A stretch of 8,982 nucleotides of DNA. Source: Neptuniibacter sp. GTDB lineage: Bacteria; Pseudomonadota; Gammaproteobacteria; Pseudomonadales; Balneatricaceae. The notes under the pieces are model-generated. The model worked only from the letters and a program-made list of their open reading frames with translations, was not told where the DNA came from and ran no database searches. The stretch is from positions 1 through 8,982 of the forward strand of contig JAIBDV010000095.1 of the NCBI GenBank assembly GCA_024686055.1. The letters are read 5' to 3'. How positions within the stretch are numbered: the first letter of the stretch is position 1; each line of letters opens with the position of its first letter. Made by a program: the position numbers and the translations under genes. Shown here piece after piece: positions 1 to 4,911 of this stretch.

Positions 1-51
1 ACTTAGCAGTAGTGGTAATGCCAGCAGCGCAAGCGATAACGGATATCTCAT
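1..51 (-). CDS. N-terminus of a secreted protein (partial, signal peptide only)
   Basis: An ATG at 51-49 on the minus strand opens a reading frame of 17 codons that runs off the window edge. It reads MRYPLSLALLALPLLLS, which has one Arg near the start followed by an unbroken Leu/Ala-rich hydrophobic stretch, a good Sec signal peptide. A possible weak ribosome site (AGG) lies 9 nt upstream. The gene is divergent from the cupredoxin-like gene at 193, with 141 bp between the start codons, so the two may share a control region. The mature protein is not visible and no function can be given. Confidence 0.6.
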   Translation of the reverse strand, partial: MRYPLSLALLALPLLLS

Positions 52-113
52 GGCGGGGTACCTGGTTCGAGTTAGACAGCAACAGAGTGATTAAGCAGGC
101 CGGGCGGTCTGTT

Positions 114-167
114 TTGCTAAAGTCTAGCAGCCACCATAGCCAGGGGTGGCTGCTAGACTGATAGCAA
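114..167. repeat. Long perfect stem-loop in the divergent intergenic region
   Basis: The arm at 121-135 (AGTCTAGCAGCCACC) is an exact inverted copy of 145-159, with a 9-nt loop. The pairing resumes outside a small internal loop: TTGCTA at 114-119 pairs with TAGCAA at 162-167. In total 21 bp are paired. No T-tract follows on either strand, so it is not a standard intrinsic terminator. It sits between two divergent start codons and within the probable 5' leader of the 193 gene. It may be a regulatory RNA structure, a protein-binding palindrome or a small repeat element. Confidence 0.8.
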
Positions 168-192
168 CACAGTTATTCAGCCGGGGCAGGCA

Positions 193-627
193 ATGGCACA
201 ACTCAGGTGGGCAGGCAGGGCAGGGGTGATTATGCTGGCAATGTGGATGGTTCAGCCATTGCTGGCGCAACCATCCACACCCAACGCCAGCCATCAGTTT
301 GAGCTGCGTATTGCACAGCGCCAGCTGGCGGTGATGCGTGACCTCAGCCATGCCGATAGTCATGCAATCACAACCGTACGGGGGCGGCATAAGGTGGTGG
401 TGCGCCAGGGGGAGTCTGTGCAGCTTATCTGGCATAGCGATGAGGCTGTACAGCTACATCTGCATGGCTACGATATTGAACTGGATGTGCAGCCTGACCA
501 GCCCGGGGTGATGCAGTTCAATGCCCACGCCACGGGCCGATATCCGGTTACCAGTCACGGCTTCGGGGCATCCCACGGAGCCGGTCATCACCAGGGGCTG
601 CTGTATTTTGAAGTCCATCCTGAGTAA
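193..627 (+). CDS. Secreted His-rich cupredoxin-like protein
   Basis: The product has 144 residues. Residues 1-25 form a Sec signal peptide: Arg5 and Arg9, a hydrophobic core (AGVIMLAMWMV), and likely cleavage after LLA. The mature part of about 119 residues resembles small cupredoxin-fold beta-sandwiches. It has a 'VxxGExVxLxxHSDExVxLHLHGYD' stretch at about 70-94, then 'PGVMQFNAHATGRYPVTSHG' at 104-123. Histidines are abundant: 81, 89, 91, 112, 122, 128, 132, 133 and 142. There is no Cys for a classical type 1 site, so a blue-copper electron carrier is unlikely and His-based metal binding is more plausible (inference). A second in-frame ATG (232) has a better AGGGG site but would remove the charged signal region, so 193 is preferred. 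The gene overlaps the next one by 20 nt, which implies translational coupling. Confidence 0.75.
   Translation: MAQLRWAGRAGVIMLAMWMVQPLLAQPSTPNASHQFELRIAQRQLAVMRDLSHADSHAITTVRGRHKVVVRQGESVQLIWHSDEAVQLHLHGYDIELDVQPDQPGVMQFNAHATGRYPVTSHGFGASHGAGHHQGLLYFEVHPE
593..607 (+). promoter_or_regulatory. Ribosome-binding site deciding a TTG start
   Basis: AGGGG at 593-597 lies 10 nt before the TTG at 608. It is inside the 3' end of the preceding gene, and 608 is in frame with the membrane protein. Using this TTG adds a proper signal peptide, whereas the upstream ATG at 521 would add 29 residues with no hydrophobic or charged signal pattern. Confidence 0.6.
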
Positions 628-2215
628 ACCGGCTGTCAGGCTGGTTGCCGGGCAGGCCTTGCTGTTGCCCTGTAGCAGTGCGATGGCCCATGGTTTTGCC
701 CAGCGCTATGATCTGCCGGTGCCATTATGGCTCTATCTTAGCGGGGCGGGTGCCACTGTACTGCTGTCGTTTGTACTGATTGCGCTGTTTATGCGATCTG
801 GCCGCAGCACTCGAAAATCTGACCCATCTGAGTCCGCTCCCCCCACTTTCCGGCTGAACCTGCTCAGGGTGCCACTGCTGCGCCTGCTGGCAGCCCGGCC
901 GCTGCGGCTGGTGATGCAATGGAGCGCAGCAGGGCTGTTTTTACTGGTGCTGGCGACGGGCTGGTGGGGCGTCCAACAACCGTTTGAGAACCTGGCGCCG
1001 ACCACCGTCTGGGTGATCGGCTGGGTCGGGCTGGCTTACCTGTCCGGGCTGGTGGGGGATCTGTGGCGGCTGATCAACCCCTGGAACAGCCTCTATCTGG
1101 CCATGCGCTGGCTGCTGCAACGGTCTCGACCGCGCACGCCCAGCGCTCTGTATCTGCCATATCCTGACCGGCTGGGCTGCTGGCCAGGTGTCCTGTTGTT
1201 CGTGCTGTTCGGCTGGCTGGAACTGGTCTGGCCACACAGTGATCAGCCCGCCAGTATTGCTAACGCCCTGCTGGGATATTCGCTGCTGTGCTGGCTGGGA
1301 ATGGCGCTGTTTGGGCGGGAGGTCTGGCTGCAACGGGGTGAGGTGTTCAGCCTGTTCTTTGGTCTGCTCGCCCGCTTTTCCCCCACCGAACTGCGCCAGA
1401 ACAACCCCGCGCTGTGCGCTAGTTGTTGTACACCGGAGTGTCGTGCAGGCGGCTGTGTTAACTGCTCATCCTGCTATCGCCGTGCTGATGCGGGTTCCCG
1501 CCAACTGAACCTGCGGCCACCGGTGGTCGGGCTGCTAGCCACTGTGCCGGTGAGCGCCTCGCTGGGCTGCTTTGTCTTGCTGATGCTGGCGATGGTCACC
1601 TTCGATGGCTTTATGGCCACGCCATTATGGGCGGACCTTGTTCAGTGGGTGCTCTACGCCGAACTGGCACGCCCCCTGTTACTGGCCCTGCAACCCTTTT
1701 TTGACAGCACACTTACCCTGATCAGCAGCCTGGGTATGGCGCTGTTCTGTCTGTTGTTTATCGGCGCCTACCTGCTGTTCTGCCTGCTGATGCGACGGGC
1801 TGCAGGCGCGGGTGCCGCTGGCCCCCCAGTCTCGGCGCTGGCAGGCTACTTTGTCCTCACCCTGATCCCCATCGCCCTGGCGTACCACCTGTCCCATTAC
1901 CTGTCCTACCTGCTGATTGTCGGCCAGTACATGATTCCGCTACTTTCCGATCCCTTCGGTTACGGCTGGGATCTGTTCGGCACCGGCCATTACTTCGTCG
2001 ATATTGGCATCATCAATGCCCGCACTGTCTGGATCACCTCTGTCACCGTTATCGTCATCGGTCATATCTGCTCGATCTACCTGGCTCACCGCATGGCGCA
2101 GCGAGTGTTTAGTACTGCTAGCCAGGTGCTACGCAGCCAGATCCCAATGCTGGGCCTGATGATCGGCTACACCATGATCAGCCTGTGGATACTGGCGCAA
2201 CCGGTGGTGGAGTAG
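608..2215 (+). CDS. Polytopic membrane protein of the 'fenitrothion hydrolase' annotation family, with Cys-rich loop
   Basis: From the TTG start the product has 535 residues. Residues 1-27 look like a signal peptide ending AMA, so the mature protein could begin at His28 with the hallmark HGFAQRYDLPVPLWLY. About ten hydrophobic segments follow, at roughly 39-62, 103-122, 132-153, 192-209, 216-237, 306-325, 375-398, 410-445, 474-495 and 512-534. Between the fifth and sixth there is a loop with seven cysteines at 270, 273, 274, 278, 283, 286 and 289. Late in the protein, H427 and H430 (YHLSHYLSY) sit in a membrane segment followed by 'SDPFGYGWDLFG'. From memory, database entries with this N-terminal hallmark are often called fenitrothion hydrolase. 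I see no phosphotriesterase metal motif, so that name should not be read as a proven reaction. The overlap with the His-rich cupredoxin-like gene suggests metal or redox work in the membrane (inference). An ATG at 683 (Met26) is an alternative start. Confidence 0.75.
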   Translation: MKSILSKPAVRLVAGQALLLPCSSAMAHGFAQRYDLPVPLWLYLSGAGATVLLSFVLIALFMRSGRSTRKSDPSESAPPTFRLNLLRVPLLRLLAARPLRLVMQWSAAGLFLLVLATGWWGVQQPFENLAPTTVWVIGWVGLAYLSGLVGDLWRLINPWNSLYLAMRWLLQRSRPRTPSALYLPYPDRLGCWPGVLLFVLFGWLELVWPHSDQPASIANALLGYSLLCWLGMALFGREVWLQRGEVFSLFFGLLARFSPTELRQNNPALCASCCTPECRAGGCVNCSSCYRRADAGSRQLNLRPPVVGLLATVPVSASLGCFVLLMLAMVTFDGFMATPLWADLVQWVLYAELARPLLLALQPFFDSTLTLISSLGMALFCLLFIGAYLLFCLLMRRAAGAGAAGPPVSALAGYFVLTLIPIALAYHLSHYLSYLLIVGQYMIPLLSDPFGYGWDLFGTGHYFVDIGIINARTVWITSVTVIVIGHICSIYLAHRMAQRVFSTASQVLRSQIPMLGLMIGYTMISLWILAQPVVE

Positions 2216-2533
2216 TACAGCGGAGAGCCAGCTGTTTAGCCTGAATACCAGAGGCTCAGGCATGAAGAGTAGTGGGCACACCAGGTTTGGGGCTGCCCAG
2301 AATGCAGCTGTATAATGTAGTTAGATTGTCAGGACGCCTGGCGTTAACCGGGTAGTCAGTCTGGCACCTTGTTATCTCGACTTTTACCTTCACCCGGTCT
2401 GAAGGCGAAGTGAAAACTGCCGAAGGGCTACATCTGGCTAAGCCTGAGGCAGGTAGTATTTGTCATTGAATTAATACCCTTGCGGTGACCCTTGAGGGTT
2501 ATCACAACAGGCACTGAATAGAGGGGGCTATCT
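2216..2533. other. Intergenic region without a recognisable gene
   Basis: This stretch holds no convincing reading frame. It contains an imperfect terminator candidate at 2239-2261 (GCCTGA pairing with TCAGGC across an 11-nt loop, no T-tract), a perfect TATAAT at 2311-2316, and a distant inverted pair ACCGGGT (2347-2353) and ACCCGGT (2392-2398). A small ACCCT-TG-AGGGT hairpin lies shortly before the next gene. The ribosome site AGGGGG at 2522-2527 belongs to the metallopeptidase gene. A+T content rises after about 2455. Confidence 0.6.
2287..2316 (+). promoter_or_regulatory. Candidate sigma70 promoter with long leader
   Basis: A consensus -10 box TATAAT lies at 2311-2316. The best -35 is TTGGGG at 2287-2292, with an 18-bp spacer and only three consensus bases. 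If used, transcription would start near 2323 and give the metallopeptidase mRNA a leader of about 210 nt. Confidence 0.3.
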
Positions 2534-3217
2534 ATGTTCAGCGTTTTCTATGCCCTGGTGTTACTGCTGCCATTTTCAGTGGAAGCTAGCTCGTATATAG
2601 AAACGGAGACATATACGAAAAAGAGCATCGAAGGGTTCAGCTTATACATCAGCCCGGAAGCCGGGCAGCATGCTGAGAAGATGGGAATGCTTCTTGGCGA
2701 AATAAGTAAGCAATTACGTTATATAAAAGCTGCGCTTCCAGGGGCCGCATTGGACGCTTTAATAAAAGTGCCTTTCTGGGTCGAGTGGAGAGACAGCAAG
2801 TTTCCAGGGGCCGTTTTTCATCCATCGGCGAAATGGCTGGTAGACAATGGCTATAACCCGGATAAAGCGGGTGGTGTTCAAATATCCAGTGTTAGCCGCT
2901 TTATTGACTCGTCTAGGCGTAATGTGACAATTGTGCTGCTGCATGAACTTTCTCATGCCTATCATTACAACGTTCTGGGCATCAGGAATATATCGGTGAT
3001 TAATGCCTATGAAAATGCCCGACGCTCGGGGCTGTACGCATCGGTTCCTTACTACAAAGGGTTTAATGTCAAAGCGTATGCACTAAAAAACAAAAGTGAG
3101 TATTTTGCTGAAATATCTGAGGCTTACTTTGGCAAAAATGATTACTACCCATTCAATCGGCTTGAGCTAAGAGAATATGACCCTGTGGGGTATAAGCTGA
3201 TGACCCAGATGTGGTGA
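2534..3217 (+). CDS. Secreted zinc metallopeptidase, anthrax lethal factor-like (M34/ATLF-like) fold
   Basis: The product has 227 residues and starts 6 nt after an excellent AGGGGG ribosome site. Residues 1-18 are a short hydrophobic signal peptide ending VEA. The zincin motif is H137-E-L-S-H141-A-Y-H144, preceded by a hydrophobic strand (TIVLL). The third ligand is probably E189, in S-E189-Y-F-A-E193. This matches the E-F-F-A-E of the anthrax lethal factor (LF) catalytic domain, and the distance from the second His to this Glu is 48 residues here against 45 in LF. A 'FGKNDYYPFN' segment and a 'YDPVGYKLM' tail follow the active site. The protein is little more than one catalytic domain, with no delivery or receptor-binding domain, so it should act in the periplasm or outside the cell. 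Its substrate is unknown. The gene is more A+T-rich than its upstream neighbours, which suggests acquisition by transfer. Confidence 0.8.
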   Translation: MFSVFYALVLLLPFSVEASSYIETETYTKKSIEGFSLYISPEAGQHAEKMGMLLGEISKQLRYIKAALPGAALDALIKVPFWVEWRDSKFPGAVFHPSAKWLVDNGYNPDKAGGVQISSVSRFIDSSRRNVTIVLLHELSHAYHYNVLGIRNISVINAYENARRSGLYASVPYYKGFNVKAYALKNKSEYFAEISEAYFGKNDYYPFNRLELREYDPVGYKLMTQMW

Positions 3218-3223
3218 TCGCAA

Positions 3224-3240
3224 GGCGAAAACGTTTTGCC
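3224..3240. repeat. Palindrome just after the metallopeptidase gene
   Basis: AAAACGTTTT at 3228-3237 is a perfect 10-bp palindrome, flanked by GGC and GCC with one unpaired G. It begins 10 bp after the stop codon. The T-run lies inside the stem rather than after it, so a terminator role is weak. It may be an operator or chance. Confidence 0.35.
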
Positions 3241-3290
3241 CGTTGTCTGGAAGCCAAAGCTGTGAAGCAGATCAGCTACCCGTCAGTTGA

Positions 3291-3617
3291 ACTGATATTG
3301 ACAGTGGCCTGAGCGCTGCTGCCAGCCTCATTGGACAGGCGCGCCAGTGCCGTTACCTGATGCTGGATATGCCAGTTAGCGGGTACAAGGGCAGCCTGTT
3401 TGCCGATGAAGGCGATGTGTCTGCGCTGGCAGGCCCGCTGCCGGAGGATGTCTGGCGGTTATATGTCGCCCTGACCTGTGCCCGTTCAGCATTGTGCATC
3501 AGCTACCACCAGCCGAGCGCATTGGCCGGTAGCCTGCTGGCCTGTGGCGGCGGACAGGCTTTAACCGCTGTCAAGGCGGGGCGGGTCGGTTATAATGGCG
3601 CGGTTTACTTCCCCTGA
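3291..3617 (+). pseudogene. Remnant of a UvrD-like (SF1A) helicase C-terminus
   Basis: The open frame runs from just after a stop at 3288-3290 to a TGA at 3615-3617. Its first ATG is at 3360 and it lacks an obvious ribosome site. The segment 'EDVWRLYVALTCARSALCISYHQPSAL' region closely resembles helicase motif VI of UvrD/Rep-type proteins, usually written RLLYVALTRA. The preceding 'MLDMPVSGYKG...FADEGD' fits the stretch between motifs V and VI. The Arg expected in T-R-A is Cys (TGT, one transition from CGT), and everything upstream (Walker A, motifs I-IV) is missing. I read it as a decayed C-terminal fragment. It is GC-rich compared with the gene before it. A short expressed protein starting at 3360 cannot be excluded but seems unlikely. 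Confidence 0.5.
3568..3596 (+). promoter_or_regulatory. Sigma70 promoter for the VF530-type gene
   Basis: A consensus -10 TATAAT lies at 3591-3596, with CTGTCA (four of six consensus bases) at 3568-3573 and a spacer of exactly 17 bp. Transcription would start near 3603, giving a leader of about 29 nt to the ATG at 3632. The promoter lies inside the end of the helicase remnant, which supports that frame being non-functional. Confidence 0.6.
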
Positions 3618-3631
3618 CTGGATACCGCACC

Positions 3632-4180
3632 ATGAATGATGAGATCAACTACCAGAATAACCCGTTACACGGTGTTAGCTTAAAGAACCTGTTGATCGAA
3701 ATGGTAGATCACTACGGATTTGAAATACTATTTGCGTACCTCAATATCAACTGTTTCAAAACCAATCCAGGTATCGAGTCCAGCGTCAAGTTTCTGAAGA
3801 AAACGGACTGGGCGCGGGAGAAGGTTGAAGTGTTCTATTTGTATGAGTTTAAAAATTTACCCCGTGCGTCGTCAGAGCAGTTCAAACTGCCAGCACGGAA
3901 ACGGATTATTCCAGCGCATCAGTCGCCAGGTGAGCCAGCTAAGCTGAGCCTGGAAGATGCTGTCCGGTTGAATGAAAAACGCGCGAAAAAAGCAGCGGAG
4001 CATAAGCGGGGGGCTGGCTATCGCGCAGGGCCAGGTAAACGTTCCGGCCCACCTCGAGGTGGATTTACCAAAAAACCGAAAGACACCGCGCCTGCCCCGA
4101 AGGTTGAGCGCGCAGCGTCGACACCTTCAGATAGCGCAACTAGTGGGCCGGTAGACCCATGGGCGAAGTGGAAAAACTGA
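3632..4180 (+). CDS. VF530-family (DUF2132) DNA-binding protein with long basic C-terminal tail
   Basis: The product has 182 residues. Residues 8-75 carry the family signature: NNPLHGVSL at 9-17, HYGFE at 27-31, NINCFK at 38-43 and 'SSVKFLKKTDWAREKVEVFYL' around 50-70. VF530 is a small helical fold, named after the Vibrio fischeri protein, that is thought to bind DNA. Typical members stop after about 75-90 residues. Here residues 79-182 form a low-complexity tail rich in Lys, Arg, Pro, Gly and Ala (for example GPGKRSGPPRGG) that ends in VDPWAKWKN. The tail is probably disordered and could add nonspecific nucleic-acid binding, with a short conserved-looking end (inference). The ribosome site is weak (GGA 9 nt upstream). 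It has its own promoter and is followed by an unrelated acetyltransferase gene 140 bp on. Confidence 0.85.
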   Translation: MNDEINYQNNPLHGVSLKNLLIEMVDHYGFEILFAYLNINCFKTNPGIESSVKFLKKTDWAREKVEVFYLYEFKNLPRASSEQFKLPARKRIIPAHQSPGEPAKLSLEDAVRLNEKRAKKAAEHKRGAGYRAGPGKRSGPPRGGFTKKPKDTAPAPKVERAASTPSDSATSGPVDPWAKWKN

Positions 4181-4320
4181 TCTTTAACGGTTGCGAGGTC
4201 TCATTCAGTAATTAAGTGCATAATGGCGGTCCCTTGGCCGTTCACTGTGCCTTGAAAACAGGCAGGGCGTCCCGATGAGGCCGCCGGCCCCTGATCATCA
4301 CATGGATGGAGTGATTGACT

Positions 4321-4779
4321 ATGATACAACCCGCGCAACCGGAACAGGCTGCGGAAATCTGCGCAGTAATTCGCCGTTCTATTGCCGAGCTCTGCGTTGA
4401 GGACCACGGTAATGACCCGGACAAGCTGGCCAGCTGGCTGGAGAACAAAACCGTAGAGAACTGCCAGCGGTGGTTGTTTAACAGTCGCTCACGGGCGTTT
4501 GTCGCCATCAGGAACGGTCAGCTGGTGGGGGTGATCCATCTGGATAAGAATGGTTATCTGTATCTGTGTTATGTACTGGCCAGTGTTATAGGGCTGGGGG
4601 TCGGCAGGCAGCTACTACAGGCGGCTGAGGCCCAGGCCCGGCAGTGGGGGCTGACGGAAATTACCCTGGAAAGCACGGCCACCGCCTGGACGTTTTATAA
4701 ATCGCAGGGCTACCAGCTGATGCAGGTGCCTGTGACTGCTGATGGCATGCTGTTTTATCCTATGTGTAAGTCCCTGTAG
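4321..4779 (+). CDS. GNAT-family N-acetyltransferase
   Basis: From the ATG at 4321 the product has 152 residues. GGAG at 4308-4311 lies 9 nt upstream of this ATG but only 3 nt before the TTG at 4315, so 4321 is the better start. The acetyl-CoA-binding motif A is G91-L-G93-V-G95-R96, followed by 'QLLQAAEAQARQWG' as the helix that grips the pyrophosphate. The usual Gln or Arg before the Gly-rich loop is not obvious. Motif B shows as T124-F-Y-K-S-Q-G-Y131, the common 'FYxxxGF/Y' end of GNAT domains. The strand before motif A reads 'GYLYLCYVL'. The protein is cytoplasmic, with no signal or membrane segment. Its substrate cannot be told from sequence. No operon partner is evident: the next gene is on the other strand. 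Confidence 0.85.
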   Translation: MIQPAQPEQAAEICAVIRRSIAELCVEDHGNDPDKLASWLENKTVENCQRWLFNSRSRAFVAIRNGQLVGVIHLDKNGYLYLCYVLASVIGLGVGRQLLQAAEAQARQWGLTEITLESTATAWTFYKSQGYQLMQVPVTADGMLFYPMCKSL

Positions 4780-4795
4780 CAGGATTCCATCCTGC
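4779..4795. terminator. Hairpin after the acetyltransferase gene, no T-tract
   Basis: GCAGGAT (4779-4785) and ATCCTGC (4789-4795) form a perfect 7-bp stem with a 3-nt loop that begins at the last base of the stop codon. It is followed by GCGGTTGC rather than a T-run, so termination would be inefficient. It may serve as a 3' mRNA-stabilising structure. Confidence 0.35.
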
Positions 4796-4911
4796 GGTTG
4801 CATCGGCCCGCTGTCACAGTGTCTATGGAAGCGGGCAGCACAAACAGCAAGGTGGCGGAGAGCAGCGCAATCGATGTGTCGGAGATCGGCAGGCCGGGGT
4901 TTTTATGCCCG

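Noticed and set aside
64..70. GGTTCGA resembling a tRNA T-loop
   Set aside because: No acceptor stem, anticodon arm or other tRNA feature can be folded around it.
96..115. Hairpin CAGGCC/GGTCTG followed by TTTT on the plus strand
   Set aside because: The stem needs a G-T pair, the T-run is short, and no plus-strand gene ends upstream of it: the only upstream gene is divergent.
521..607. Upstream ATG extension of the membrane protein
   Set aside because: It lies wholly inside the cupredoxin-like gene, lacks a ribosome site, and its 29 residues do not look like a signal or conserved segment. TTG 608 explains the N-terminus better.
4219..4224. CATAAT as a -10 box for the acetyltransferase gene
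   Set aside because: No -35 within acceptable spacing, and one mismatch at the first position.
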